From the NCBI GenBank assembly GCA_032622095.1, contig CP136063.1, positions 94,031,980 to 94,095,979 on the forward strand: a DNA stretch of 64,000 nt, written 5' to 3'. Every line of letters starts with the position of its first letter. Position 1 is the first letter of the stretch. Below, one piece after another: positions 48,101-58,549 of the stretch. The DNA is from Siphonodentalium dalli. Lineage: Eukaryota > Mollusca > Scaphopoda > Gadilida > Siphonodentaliidae. Made by a program: the position numbers and the translations under genes. Under the pieces are notes generated by a model, which was not told the origin of the DNA, searched no databases, and saw only the letters and a list, made by a program, of their open reading frames with translations.

Positions 48101-51100
48101 CTGCAGCTCGGCATTTACAGAAATTCGGATTAAAGGTAAAGAAAAGATAAATAAAAGAGTCTAAAATCTAACCTAAACCTTTAAGTCCAGAAAAGTATGA
48201 AAAATTGATGGATTTTTCTGTCAACAGCTGTCTGAAATGGCCAAAAATGTTCCATTTATAACATTTTAACTGTTTTTATTTTGGCTTCTACATTGGATGC
48301 AGGTGGGCTTCGAAAAAGGGTTTTTTCTCAAACATTTTATTTCACAGGAGGCGAATTAAGTTGATGCTCACCTAGATCATGCCAGGAATCTCTGCTCTGG
48401 CCATATGCCTGTAGAAATCATACTCCACTAGTTCAAAATTTAGGAAATTTTTGATGTTCTGATCTGTTCTCACCAGGAACTTGATAACATTGAAAAAATG
48501 ATGCAGGGAATATTTTTATTTTAAATCTGTTCCTTAATAATGTATTTCACAGTAGGGGATGGTATCAGCTTGAGATTACATTATTTAGGCAACATTTATG
48601 AGCTGATTTTGCAATAAACATTCAATTGATTACCCAGTGAAAACTCGACCTGGGATCTTCACCTTCTGTGGTATGCATTATTAATGAACAGGTATTAATT
48701 AATGAAATATTATCTTCATTGTTTTTTCAATATTATAAAGTTTCCCGTCGTTCCCAGGTTTTGAATTGGTGGAGAATGATATATACAGGGCTTCTAGCCA
48801 GAGTAGAGATTCATGGCATAATCTACAGCTCACTAAAAAAATATCTACCCTCTCAAAATCAGAGATTTTTATTCCATCTCTGAAAATCAAATTTCACTTA
48901 AGTATAGCTATTAAGTGCTATAGTATGGTAGGAATTTACTAAGTTTAGTTTATCTGTTAAAATTTGGGAGTCAACTTCAAATAAAGCTACTTTGTAGGTA
49001 CCCAATGTATAAGTTTTAGGGTGACATTCTAAACCATTTTAATACTAAATGTCAATGAGTATTTCTCAGGAAATGTTCAGATAATAAGTTATTTGTTGAA
49101 CTCATTATCGAAACATTTCTGACCATTTGAATAGGACTCCTTCTGTACTTGCATTATCTGCCGTCTGCTTATTTTTCTAGAAAAACCTTGAGATGAATAA
49201 TAATATACTTTTATAACTGAGTGGGAAAATCCATTTGGTGTTGAAAGGGTTAATATAAACACCTAAAAAAAATTTTTATCGCCATAGATTTATTTAAGGC
49301 AAACAACACTGTAAATCAGATCGCCTGAAGGATGGGTATTTCATCGAATGCAACAAGAAACCAAAACACATTTAAGAAACTGGCTATGTGAAAAACCGCT
49401 TCAAATTTGGACAATTTTTACACAGCCAATTTCACCAGTTTTGGTGAAAACCCCTATTCTACAAGCGACATACTTAACAGATATGTTTGCATCAAACACA
49501 TCTATGGAGATAACTCTTGTTTGGTTCCACCATACAGGGCAGGGACACGTTTGAGTGAATGAGGTGGACTAAATATTGGGGTGTTTCAAAATCATGCCCC
49601 TAAATTCCCACAGAGAGGCAATTGGTCAAGATCAAGAAAATCCCACCAGTAACAAGGCCAGGGGACACTTAAACACTTATCACCCTGTTATCTGATCAAT
49701 ATGCAATTCTGTTGAGCGTCAAAGTTGAAAGTATGATTTCTTAAAATGGTAAAGCGACATTGAGAAGGAGGTTTAGAAATCAACGGGATAATTGACTCCT
49801 TCAATGCACTGCATTTACCACATTCTCAATTTTTTAAATTTCAAGCGATCGGGTGAATAACATCAGAGATACAGGGTATTATATGAGGGGGACTTACTTT
49901 TTTGAGGTGTTTAGAAGTGGTTTATTATTGTATAATTGAATTTTTTTCAGAGTGTAATTTTAGAAGCTCAGGACAAAGTCGGTGGCCGAGTTTACGATGA
50001 AGATATTGGAGGTGTCTGTATAGGCCGCGGAGCTCAGCTGTTGGCCGGATGTGAAAACAATCCTATAGCTATCATGTGTGAACAGGTAAGGGCTTTTCTC
50101 CCCCTAATAAGGCCATGGTTAAGTAAAATTTATGTTTCGCGTCAACTATCACATTGCCTTTTTTGCCAGAAAATAATAACGCATTTGATTAATTATTGGC
50201 ACAATGCACAATTTCATTGTCCCAAAGGATAGGAAAAATTCCTTTTAGTCCCTTATAATGAATGCAAACAAGATTGTTCTTGATATGTATGTGATAGTAT
50301 AATTACATAATATAATTGACTTCAGAAACCTAATTAATTATGAATAATCAACCCATTTCACATTTGATTCTCAGAATCCTGGTTGACGCTAAATATAAAC
50401 TTTATTAATAGTGTGGGGGCAAATGTATATCTTGTATACTTCGAAGTAGAAGTAGCAGCAAGCCACTATGAATTTCTTAACCTATTCAGTTTGGAAGGAT
50501 TTTTAAGACTGTATTCCAATTTTTATCCAGCCGGAATTAGAAAAGATGAGAGGGTACCGGTATGGTGGAAAACTGCATGTAAATCAGCCCTAGGCTTCAT
50601 AATGAAAATCGCTAAACAACCCATGTTAACTCTGACCTTCGTGAACACATCTGCTGCATCTCCTGAACCAGTAAATCATAAAGGCAAATGGATCGGATGA
50701 CTTGGCTGTTGGGGTAGATTTGGTCAAAATGTGCAAAAATCCTCGAAAATATGCTGGATTTTTGCTTATGAGTCTTGAAATTGGGTTCTACTACAAATAT
50801 GTTATTGTAATTGCAGCCTGGAAGAGATACACCATCTTTAAACTTTTGATGTTGAAATATTTCAGGCTGGTTTAACATTACATGAGATTGAGGAACGATG
50901 TGATCTATTGAAACCGAATGGAGAACATGTTGATCTCACAACAGACCGTCGGTTAGAATTCCACTTCAATGCGTTACTAGACACAATAGCAGATTGGAGA
51001 AAAAGTAAAAATCTATCACAAGACACCAATCTACAAGGTATTTATGAAAATGTCTCTCATGATATAGCAAGCCTTGAAATAATGTGTCTGACATTTGAAC

Positions 51101-54100
51101 AATGAGTTTCCCAGAGAGTGATTTTAGTGATGCTATCCCGCACGGTGGGCTAGCATCACCAAATTCACTCTCTGCTGACCTCATTCTGCTTAGGCCTCAA
51201 CTGCTATGGGAGACCTGGGATTAGTTTGAAGTTCACGGTTGAAGTTGGTGATGTTCACCCATTAGTCACCTTGCAGTATATCTTCAACAAATTAGGGGAT
51301 ATAGAAACTGAACAGAAGGGGAAAAAGTAACTAAAAACAATGTTAATTTGAGATTATAGATACTTTCAAGAAGATGATACCTAAGCAGAATGAGGTCCCC
51401 TTAAAATGAATTTAGTGATGCTAACCCGCTGTGTGGGATAGCGTCACTGAATTCACCCTCTGGGGACCTCATTCTGCAAATGTCAAACACACTATTTCAA
51501 GGCCTGTGATGATGTGAAATTTTATCAGTGGCTACTTGCTTGAATCCCATTCAAGTGTAGTGATATCCAAAATAAAATGTTGAACAAACAGTCTGAATGA
51601 ATGGGAATCAACAGGGTGCAAACACGATTCACAATGATCATTCATCCAAATCATAACTGACCATTATTGTAGGGACCTGCGAATATTCGAGATTCGATTC
51701 GGTTTCGATATCGAGCACCCGATTCGAGATCGACACCGAATCGGTGCGCTGATTCGGATATTTCCGAATCGGTGTTACTTTCTGTAGTCTCGTTTTTTTG
51801 CATCTATCTGACACATGGCAAATTACTTGAAGTCTCAAAAATTGAAGCACAACGTTGCCAAGTTAGCCAACGTAGGTAATTTTGAATGTATTCCGTTCAG
51901 AATAGAAGTGCATTATTCAAATTAAGTGCTTCGATCGCAACCCGTGATGGTGATAAATCGCCGCATATATTTGTAATCTGTATCGACACTATATAAATTG
52001 TCTACACAGTGCGTGATCACTAGATAATTATGTATAGAACTTCAGATATCCAATTCAGATTATATGAATAAAATTCAATGACAGCCGCTGTTATGCATGT
52101 GCGACAAAACATAGATTCATCTTTATTCACAAGAAAGGATTCTATGAGATCCGTTTAAAATTTATTATTTTGGTACGAAATAGCTTAAGTACCTTTTTGA
52201 ATCATTATTTATATGACGTAGCAGGTCAAGGTCATTTGTTCACTTGTTATGTATATAAGCAAGTGGGGACACAGTCAAGACCTCTTTTTCATCTTTTGAC
52301 TCGAAGGGAAGTACACGCTATGAGCAAATTGAAAACCACATATTATTGTCGGCTTCATTTAACAATTCCGTTCCAATTTGTTTAATTTGTTGTGACATCA
52401 TTTCATTTTTGGGAAACGACACAATAATTATTAAAATAATATCAGAGTGACAATTTCATTAAATTTCACTTGTTTTATTTTACGCAAAAAATAAAATTTA
52501 AACTATTTTATTATGTGGAAAATTGTGGGTAATTCCCCAACTTCCGGTTTCAGAGCACGTGGTTTAGAATTCCGAATTGAATTCGAATTTGAAGTCGTCT
52601 GTATATATGCAGCCGTTCACGTGTTGAACTCTCTTTGGGAATGCCTATACAGCACAGTTGCTATGTTATCTCTGTTCTTGTGGTTTTAGAATGTAAGTAT
52701 TAGAACATTCAACCAGTGAGACAACATTGCAGTTATAACTTTGTTTATGTGGAAATTGCCACGTGACAACATTCGTTTTGTTTACGTCGAAATTCTGAAA
52801 TTGTCACTCACACATCTGTTTCATGTTGACATATGTAGCAAAATTAGGGATCAGGTTTGGGTCCTTTTTTCGTTTATCTAGGAATTAACTCACTTGTGTG
52901 GTTTTGCTTGGCTCATAGTTCACTATGAATTCGTTTACAATACAATACACATTGAGATTGTTTGCCAACAAAATAACTTTTTTGTCAGATCACTGACACA
53001 ATTTCACACGTAATAATGTGACACATCAGTCACCTAATTTCCTGGAATATTTTAGGTCACTTTCCTGATCCTTATAACTGGTCATAAAACAAGCAATTTT
53101 CTTCCTCGTATGGCCTCGGTTTCAGTCACCCCATTGTCAAGCAGGTTCAGGCTAATCAAATTCCTCGTTCCATGCAGACCTTGAGGGGCCCCGCCGCATA
53201 CTTCACCAATGTCACTGTAGGCAAGGCGCCATACTGTTCCGAGGGTGGGTTCCAGTATGCACGGATCCGACCATGCTCGCCCGCTGCTGCTGGATCCTAC
53301 CTCAGATTTTCGTCCTCCCATCTCCCTTTCACAAGCAGGTGGGACATACAAAGATCTGTCAGCCCCCTAGGGAGCAACTTAACTGGTATCGCATCACGTC
53401 ACAATTTGCCATCCAAATAGCCATGCAATTTAGTATGAATTTTGGGAATTTCCACGTCCTATAACGCTCTTCATGGACTTAGTTACCTGGGGTTTTTGTT
53501 ACCAGTTTCCAGACTTAAAGTAACTACCAATCATGGGCATTGTCGGACGGAATATGGCCTCTGTCCGGTGTATTAATTCACTGAAGTAAAATACTGTCAT
53601 TTTGATGGTCAGTCCGAAAATACTTCTTTTGCGCCTTTATCAGTTGGTCGAGTTAGACACCGTTACTGCCAGTAGGTCGCAAACCTTACAATCATGATGC
53701 GGTGGCTATTTAATTCTGGGTTTTCTTCACCATACATGACTTGGTGGTATGTTTCTAATCGTATTTACAGTTGCCACTTCCTCGTTTTGCATCCATATTG
53801 ACCATTCAGGTAACAATAGATTTCCTTCCTCTGGTGTCGAAACGTTGGGATATCTTGGTTCGTTCAGTCACATACCATGGACCAGGGTGGTCTATGCTTT
53901 CTGCAGGGAGGAGGTGGCACATGCATGTACCTGCATATGACCTTGGGGAGATTTCACAATTACAGGTTGTCTGACTTCAGAACCAAAAGGGGGGGGGAGG
54001 TGCAGAGATTCAGCCAATGGGCTCATTCTTCCACTTTCTCCACTCTACCTTGTACCATCAATAAAATTTGCAAATCAGTACCTTTTGGATCCATTTGTTG

Positions 54101-57100
54101 CTACTCAGCAGGTTCAAATTAATTACTCTTAACTACAATACAATAGTTTCTCATTCCTCGCAGCCTCCTCCTATGAGTTGATTCTACCATGTAGTTCAGT
54201 GTGTAACGTATCTTTGAAGGGAATATAACATTTTCAATAGAAAATACATATTCCCTATAAGATACTTACACACTGAACTCACAGGTCCCTCCCAAATTGG
54301 GATTTTCCCTCCCCGCTGCTCGGTCACACCCCTCGAATCTTGTAAGAGGATGAAAAAGAGATCTTGACTGTGTCCCCACTTGCTTATATACATAACAAGT
54401 CAACAAATGACCTTGACCTGCTACGTCATATAAATAATGATTCAAAAAGGTACTTAAGCTATTTCGTACCAAAATAATAAATTTTAAACGGATCTCATAG
54501 AATCCTTTCTTGTGAATAAAGATGAATATACCATGTAGTTCAGTGTGTAAGTTGTAAGTATCTTATAGGGAATATGTATTTTCTATTGAAAATGTTATTT
54601 CTGTTTCCCGGGAAATCGAGCACATTGCATCAAGTTACAATCCGTTGAATCTTGTTGATAACATTTAACACTTGTAAATTATGTCTGTTTTCTGGGACCC
54701 CCCCCCCCCCACCGTGAAGACAACTATACTGTGAATATGTGTTGTAGGTGTTTGATCTATTGTGGAGTGAAAAGTTTAGCAGATAACTAACATTGGTATC
54801 GGACTACAACTACAATAATTATATATCTGAACGGTGTACCCATGTCCAACTTTATCAGGTCTTGATTATTTTGAATAAATAGTGTAGACAAGTGACTAGG
54901 GGTTGCGATACGTTGATTGAACTGTCTTAAATTTAAGTGTGTTATGGTCACGTCTTGTGTCATGTTCACCTTGACACAGCAAGATATAAATTAAATGAAA
55001 CATATCCCAAACCCTTCATGAGACTGCGAGTGACTTGCCTATGTCATGATTTTCCTAAAAAGAAAAACACAAGTTCCAACGGATGTTTAAGGAAATTAGT
55101 GAATTTTGCAATTATTTTTGTCAAGAGACACCGAAATAAACACTGGTAAACAATGTCAATCACTAGCTGAAGGAGATTCGAAATCGAGATTCGATTCAAT
55201 GCAAAATCCCCGATTCGCAGATCCCTACATTATTGTGTAAATACATGTATGTCATCTCACGCCGTCATATATCACTTTGGCTGGGAGATTTTCCTTAAAT
55301 TTTTTTTAGCTCAATCTGCGGATTGAAGCTGTTATCGTCTTTTCTGTATTTGCCATGTTTAGAAATATTCACTTGAGTCCAATTGCAGCAGGGAGAAAAA
55401 TGGATACGTCTAATTTTTCGACCACATTATCTGCCATATATGAGTGTTAATAACTCCGTAAAAAATATTTTTTTCGTCATCTATATACATGTTGCACATC
55501 TCCAATATGTGGGTAACAATACTCTGAAGTTTCAAATATCTACAATCAAAACTGTAGGAGGAGTTGATTACACCACGAAGGTACCCTCATACAGAAAATT
55601 ATAAAAAATGTTGAAATTTTCAAAAAGGGTTAATAACTCCGTCAAAAAATAATTTTTCCGTCATCTATATACATGTTGCACATCTTCAATATATGGGCAA
55701 CAATATTCTGAAGTTTCAAATCTCTGGGATGAAATCTGTAGGAGGAGATGATTACACCATGAAGGTACTCAAAAGTGTGACGGACAGTACGACGTGATCA
55801 GTACGACTCGTGATCAGTCCAAAGATTCATATGAAGTTTTGTAAGGATCGGATGATGGATGTGGCCTGTAGGGTGTGCCAAAGGATTTATTCATTCAAAG
55901 AATAATATATTTTATATAATGTATATTGCATCATGTATTAGTGTGTTGGGTAAAATCTATTAAAACTGATAAAAAATCACGCGACTGGATCTGGGCGTAA
56001 AGTATGCTATAGAAATGTAAAACAGCATTATCCCAACCGATTTCACTAGCTGGTTTACGTCGGAGGAAACTTGTACTATATATCCTCCAGTGTTCCTTAA
56101 AATTGTAAGCTACTAATTAGGGTTTGAGAATCCTCGCCACACCTGATAGTAGTGATCCGGTTAATGCCTCACATAAGATGATATAGAGACTATATAGAGA
56201 CACACTCATGTTGGGACAGGTCAGCTGTTAACATTTCCTGTGTGATAATCCTTCCAAAAACAACTTGTGGCTCTATTTCACACATCAATCAATATTCTTT
56301 GTTTTGAAATAAAATGTTATATTATGAATCCCATAATTACAGTTATATTAGATTTAGCAGTTGGGCCCTGCAAATTGATTCACAATCATTCGTTCAATTC
56401 AATTCGAAATTGGCTGTCCTGATTTAAATTTTATCAAACCTTTCAATCAAGTACTTTTCCATGATTTCTATAAAATATCAGTCAACAATCACACATTCAG
56501 ATATAACACTGTCGCAAATGATTTATATAAATGGATTGCCCTATCTTTGTAAGAATGCCATATGTATGCCTGAGTCCACTGACCGCATGGTTCTAGCAAT
56601 TGCATGTGATGTGGAAATTGCATACAACATCATCGTCAAACCTCATCAGGTCACATTCTGTTTAAAGCCAAAAATCGAGGAGTAAAAAATGGCAGATTTC
56701 AGTATACTGCTCGGGTAAAGAAGATGTATGCCGAACATGAATGTTTGGAAGGACATTAGGCCTATAGTTACTCGCATGCATCATTTGAACATCGCATTCA
56801 CATCAATCAGTATTCATGACGAAAATGAGCTGCATGCAATATTCCAGTTTACTGTCTTCATGTTATTTAGACAGGGTGAAGACGGTACACTATCACCTTA
56901 TTTAGACAGGATGAAGACAGTACACTTGAAGATGCATGCAGCTCATTCAACACAAAAACTTAACCCTTCCATGACTGGAGCTTCCTGAAAATTTTGTTAA
57001 AACTCTGAGCCAATGCATTCTCTTATCTATGCGAGTCTCCCATTGGGAGCCTTGCATATTTAAGAGAATACATTAGCATAACAATAGTTACCTTTGTCTT

Positions 57101-58536
57101 GTAAGCCAGTGCATCCTCTTCAATATGTGAGGCTCCCTATGGGAGACTCGCATATATAAGAGAATGCACTAGCACTGGATCTTTAATACTGAACCAGTAC
57201 TGATCCTGCCATGAAAGAGCCAAATAGCACACAAAAACGCATTAATATGGTTAGATAATGCAATATACATTCACAATCTCTCATCATTATGAGGTTTTTC
57301 ATTCATTGTGGCTACCAATTTATGCATTCCCGAACCGTTCGTTATCTTCATTCTTTATACACTCGAGACGACAAATCTTTTGCCCTATTCTGTTTGAAAT
57401 AAAAATCCCCGATTCGCCTGCCCCTATTTAGTAATCATATTTTTTATTTGCAGAAAAGTTATTGGAAATGCATCAACATTTCCTGGATGAGTCATTGCTG
57501 GAATTCACTGAGGTTAGTTCCTTCACAGTTATAATATTACATTATACAGAATCTTCATATTGTATATTAATAAGTTTCAATGTTCTTCTACAAATTACTG
57601 ACAGGAATGCACTAAAATATATGTGACATTGCAAGCTTGTGAATCAGTACCTGTGAAATTGAGTTACACTTTTCTAATATCAGTGAATAAAAGTTTATGC
57701 ATGTTGTAAATTGAATATCCTCATTTTTACCAGCTAGAGTTAGTAATAGATAAATGTGAAGATGAAAAACCAAGTCTGTTATTGCACATTTTACTGGAGT
57801 ACTGCATTTTTGTGTTGTTGGCTATCAATTCATAGAAGGAGAGTTATAATTATGCAATTGCTTTAAAATATGGTACATGGATAATTCATATGGAACTGAA
57901 GGTAAAATTTGTATGTTGGTCTGGTCCGATCATTTTTATTGAATTCTGCCCCCATTTTCGACTCAGAATTTGGTGATTATTTTGATATCCGGATGATAAC
58001 ATTAATTAAAGTTGTCTGATTGTTATCCAAATAGGAATGCGGAATTTTCGCATAGAGATCCAGGTCAGGTATAATTTGGGTGCAATTTGGCCATTTCTGA
58101 CCGAGTTATCCCCGTTTTCAACTTAGAATTTGCAATTTATTCTTGATGATAATTTTTTATTGACTTATAATTTGGTATCCAAAAATAACTACACTTCCAG
58201 TTATCTGTTTGCTTTCAAGTTTGGTCAAATGATTCTTCCAGATTTTAGTTTTCTTCTTTCAACTAACGGTCCTTTTTTGGAGAGGTGTGGCCTTTTATCA
58301 TGCTATCATTACATTTGTTTTAATCGTTGTTGCAGGAGGAGGAGAAGTTACTGCAGTTCCACATCAGTAATTTAGAATACGCATGCGGAAGTTCATTAGA
58401 TCAGGTCTCTGCTATTAACTGGGACCAGAACGAAGACTTCCCTCAATTCTCAGGCTCTCATGCCATGTTACGTGAAGGCTTCCAGGTGCTGTTTAACAAG
58501 CTGTCAGAAGGTCTCGATGTTAGGCTAAACACTGAG
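32694..58536 (+). CDS. KDM1B: KDM1B (LSD2) homologue, internal 12 exons; start exon and 3' end not in hand
   Basis: Exons: 32694-33158, 37098-37187, 38705-38930, 40067-40108, 41966-42140, 42895-43073, 45793-45966, 48061-48135, 49951-50085, 50866-51037, 57454-57512 and 58336-58536. All have GT/AG borders, and phases agree at all eleven joins, giving about 664 codons. KDM1B is an FAD-dependent histone H3K4me1/2 demethylase of about 820 residues in mammals. In order, the exons carry an N-terminal basic segment, C4H2C2 zinc finger, CW zinc finger, SWIRM domain, then the FAD-binding GAGAAG and the first half of the amine oxidase domain. The CW and C4H2C2 fingers separate it from KDM1A. The rest of the oxidase domain should lie right of the window, and the start codon exon upstream of 32694. 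Confidence 0.95.
33250..34515. repeat. Tandem array, about 165-bp unit, in KDM1B intron
   Basis: Units marked by TCTGTTCATGT(C/T)(A/G)TAACTT(G/C)AACA near 33560, 33750, 33925, 34095 and 34270, with CCATTCTAGAGTTATTCATC. The left end has CCGTCCGTCCGTCC runs and a CCCCCTTTT...AAAAGGGGGG hairpin. The right end is GGCGGTATGCCACGAGGGGG. Confidence 0.82.
34520..35120. other. KDM1B intron, unassigned
   Basis: Contains a CCTATCCTATCCTATC microsatellite at about 34793-34809. Nothing else recognised. Confidence 0.45.
35123..36621. mobile_element. Element with TAGCTCAACTT...AAGTTGAGCTA ends and internal repeats
   Basis: The ends match those of 62154-63553. The left end forms its own hairpin (AGCTCAACTTTA..TAAAGTTTGAGCT). 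The right half has about three units with AAAACATGGCCGCC and GCCATCTTGGA, separated by GGCACACCCTACAG. No coding sequence recognised. Confidence 0.7.
36851..36957. repeat. Family C fragment
   Basis: The right half of the MITE: GTAAGCCAGCTGCATTCTCT to GGATCTTTAATGCTGCACC. Confidence 0.7.
37098..37187 (+). CDS. KDM1B: KDM1B exon b (C4H2C2 zinc finger)
   Basis: Acceptor CTATCTTTTCAG|T, donor AGGGT|GTAAGT. It encodes CTGNGWTSRWYHLSKGEHYC followed by NTCFEYFYR, closely matching the vertebrate KDM1B finger. The later of two possible donors is chosen because it gives phase 2 and completes the VH codon pair with exon c. Confidence 0.93.
37317..37576. repeat. Family C TTAA-flanked MITE
   Basis: TTAACCTTTCCTTGACTGG to CATGAAAGGGTTAA, 130 bp after the exon b donor. 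Both hairpins are present; the second is slightly rearranged. Confidence 0.8.
37633..38649. mobile_element. 1.0-kb TA-flanked element whose inverted ends are family B half-palindromes
   Basis: Left arm 37633-37738 and right arm 38544-38649 are inverted copies of about 106 bp, both ending CAGTAATGC, with TA outside. The 800-bp interior includes a family A copy (37830-37944) and unique sequence. It could be the longer parent of family B, or a palindrome split by other insertions. It ends 55 bp before the KDM1B exon c acceptor. Confidence 0.75.
37830..37990. repeat. Family A copy plus half copy
   Basis: GCAGAATGAGGTCCCTAGAG ... GGGGACCTCATTCTGCTTAG, followed by a half copy at 37953-37990. Confidence 0.75.
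38705..38930 (+). CDS. KDM1B: KDM1B exon c (CW zinc finger)
   Basis: Acceptor TTCCTGACACAG|C, donor TGTCAG|GTACAT. It includes HRPGYVKYEKWK and LPFWVQCTIPTCRKWRNL, then YKCGMS, supplying the W, three of the four zinc ligands and the second conserved Trp of the CW domain. Confidence 0.96.
38961..39088. repeat. Family D TTAA-type MITE
   Basis: TTAACCCTTTCAACACTAAA to TTTAGTATAGAAAGGGTTT, starting about 30 bp after the exon c donor. Confidence 0.7.
39530..39765 (-). repeat. Dispersed 240-bp repeat G (inverted partner at 58735-58985)
   Basis: Reverse complement of 58735-58985: both contain CATAATTTGTCATTCTTTAT and CCCATGCTTACTATG (or complements). No coding sequence recognised. Confidence 0.75.
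40067..40108 (+). CDS. KDM1B: KDM1B exon d (14-codon microexon, last CW cysteine)
   Basis: TTATCTTTCAG|CCT ... CAG|GTTAGC, 42 nt, phase 0 both sides, reading PDNQSIACSRRQDQ. Its ACS aligns with the DHCS that carries the fourth CW ligand in vertebrates, so the microexon is probably required. Confidence 0.8.
40880..41335. repeat. Family A composite: two palindromes joined by about 190 bp
   Basis: Palindrome at 40915-41015, spacer with GGGGATATAGAAACTGAACA, palindrome at 41205-41310. The same arrangement is at 51055-51510, so the pair is the mobile unit. The outer ends are inverted (TGGAAATAGTGT and ACACTATTTCCA). Confidence 0.82.
41591..41615. repeat. Poly-G tract
   Basis: An uninterrupted G run of about 24 after GAGAGAG; simple sequence in the intron before KDM1B exon e. 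Confidence 0.9.
41966..42140 (+). CDS. KDM1B: KDM1B exon e (linker to SWIRM)
   Basis: Acceptor CCATTTAATTTAG|AAT, donor CCACCAG|GTACGG, phase 1 out. It contains AYVLRGYYPDCVGLSC, matching LSAYYPDCVGMSPSC in vertebrates, then a divergent acidic/basic stretch. Confidence 0.92.
42895..43073 (+). CDS. KDM1B: KDM1B exon f (first part of SWIRM domain)
   Basis: Acceptor CTTTTAATCTAG|AA, donor TGTAAG|GTATGT, phase 1 in and 0 out. It includes MSKYSRPFH, EMEEFPEYQLTQSPYL and RNLILSLWSMNCK, all aligned to the vertebrate SWIRM start. Confidence 0.95.
43348..43601. repeat. Family B palindromic element (TA-flanked)
   Basis: CAGTAATGCCCTAAATAATC to its complement, TA outside. The centre carries an extra inverted segment around AGCTGAATTC. 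Confidence 0.85.
43986..44233. repeat. Family C TTAA-flanked MITE, opposite orientation
   Basis: TTAACCCTTTCATGATGGG to CTGGAAGGGTTAA; orientation reversed relative to 2161-2414. Confidence 0.82.
44337..44428. repeat. 92-bp TA-flanked MITE
   Basis: CAGTGAAGTGATCTTGAG ... CTAAGATCACTTCACTG with TA at 44335-44336 and 44429-44430. Confidence 0.75.
45500..45702. repeat. Family B palindromic element
   Basis: CAGTAATGGCCTAAATAATC to GGGCATTAATG, TA outside, ending 90 bp before the exon g acceptor. Confidence 0.82.
45793..45966 (+). CDS. KDM1B: KDM1B exon g (second part of SWIRM domain)
   Basis: Acceptor TCAATTTCTAG|GAA, donor AAAACT|GTGAGT, phase 0 both sides. It reads LICRGLNRIACVRELNRVWS, then FLTKGGYINGGLLSI. 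A family B palindrome lies about 90 bp upstream in the intron. Confidence 0.95.
47236..47402. repeat. Near-perfect 165-bp palindrome
   Basis: Arms TTATACAATGTTGTGTAC..GAGTTTTTCTTG.. and AGGTTGTGGTGAAAAGTCAT meet at ACACTGCGTGT. The same AAGTCATATTGGACTC motif also occurs unpaired at about 46918-46958. Confidence 0.85.
47550..47880. repeat. Diverged tandem repeat, about 150 bp
   Basis: Two units sharing GGAATGAAATT(T/C)GGTATGTG and AAAATACA(G/T)GT, with related sequence at about 41430-41530 and 57840-58150. Confidence 0.6.
48061..48135 (+). CDS. KDM1B: KDM1B exon h (FAD Rossmann motif)
   Basis: Acceptor TTCTTCACAG|AAA, donor TTAAAG|GTAAAG, 25 codons. CIIIGAGAAGLSAARHLQKF holds the GxGxxG dinucleotide-binding loop. 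Confidence 0.97.
49032..49253. repeat. Family D-like MITE
   Basis: TTTTAATACTAAATGTCAAT to TTTGGTGTTGAAAGGGTTAA, with an inner AAGTTATTTGTTGAACT segment. Confidence 0.65.
49951..50085 (+). CDS. KDM1B: KDM1B exon i (FAD-binding, GGR motif)
   Basis: Acceptor TTTTTTTCAG|AGT, donor GAACAG|GTAAGG. It reads SVILEAQDKVGGRVYDED and IGRGAQLLAGCENNPIAIMC. The Glu after the second beta strand (LEA) and GGR are the expected FAD ribose and pyrophosphate contacts. Confidence 0.97.
50866..51037 (+). CDS. KDM1B: KDM1B exon j (amine oxidase domain)
   Basis: Acceptor GAAATATTTCAG|GCT, donor CTACAAG|GTATTT, phase 1 out. It contains EERCDLLKPNGEHVDLTTDR and LEFHFNALLDTIADWRKSK, matching the vertebrate segment. 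A family A element begins about 25 bp after the donor. Confidence 0.95.
51055..51510. repeat. Family A composite: two palindromes joined by about 190 bp
   Basis: Same structure as 40880-41335. It begins about 20 bp after the KDM1B exon j donor, so the exon's in-frame read-through ends in it. Confidence 0.82.
52116..54530. repeat. Inner inverted-repeat structure within the hAT-like element
   Basis: Arms contain AAGCAAGTGGGGACACAGTC and its complement. A smaller hairpin at about 54190-54283 (TAGTTCAGTGTGTAA) is partly repeated at 54533-54600. The centre (52300-54180) has several short frames I do not recognise; it may be a second element inserted into the first. Confidence 0.6.
54698..54712. 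repeat. Poly-C tract
   Basis: C run of about 13 within the hAT-like element. Confidence 0.85.
55440..55790. repeat. Second copy of the 190-bp tandem repeat, with the empty site
   Basis: Same unit as 20808-22380. At 55739-55747 a single TAGGAGGAG continues into ATGATTACACCATGAAGG without the 932-bp insertion. Confidence 0.82.
55800..56955. other. KDM1B intron 10, unassigned part
   Basis: No gene recognised. A short duplication of ACAG(G/-)(G/A)TGAAGACGGTACACT occurs near 56874-56925. Two small open frames at 56461-56685 and 56728-56988 have no recognised product. Confidence 0.4.
56960..57221. repeat. Family C TTAA-type MITE
   Basis: TTAACCCTTCCATGACTGG at the left; the right end GCCATGAAAGAGCC has lost the TTAA. 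Confidence 0.78.
57454..57512 (+). CDS. KDM1B: KDM1B exon k
   Basis: Acceptor TTTATTTGCAG|AA, donor ACTGAG|GTTAGT, 59 nt, phase 1 in and 0 out. EKLLEMHQHFLDESLLEFTE aligns with EKIEEIYKAFIKESGIQFSE of the vertebrate protein. It follows a 6.4-kb intron swollen by a hAT-like element. Confidence 0.9.
58336..58536 (+). CDS. KDM1B: KDM1B exon l (last in window)
   Basis: Acceptor GTTGTTGCAG|GAG, donor ACTGAG|GTAAGT, phase 0. It reads LQFHISNLEYACGSSLDQVS and GFQVLFNKLSEGLDVRL. The next vertebrate segment (CIDYSG onward, with the catalytic lysine) was not found before 64000, so it should lie further right. Confidence 0.96.
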
Positions 58537-58549
58537 GTAAGTTTCAACT

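Larger units (their letters stand above)
51670..55227. mobile_element. 3.56-kb hAT-like element with perfect 8-bp target duplication
   Basis: Ends TAGGGACCTGCGAAT and ATTCGCAGATCCCTA, flanked on both sides by CATTATTG (51662-51669 and 55228-55235). Inside, about 180-bp inverted arms (52116-52298 and 54345-54530) enclose a 2-kb stretch with more GC. No intact transposase was recognised. It lies in KDM1B intron 10. Confidence 0.85.

Noticed and set aside
50383-50700. 105-codon frame between KDM1B exons i and j
   Set aside because: No counterpart in KDM1B, phases of i and j already join correctly, and no flanking splice sites fit.
53082-53420. Overlapping frames in the centre of the hAT-like element
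   Set aside because: GC-richer and possibly once coding, but no motif recognised on either strand; left unassigned.
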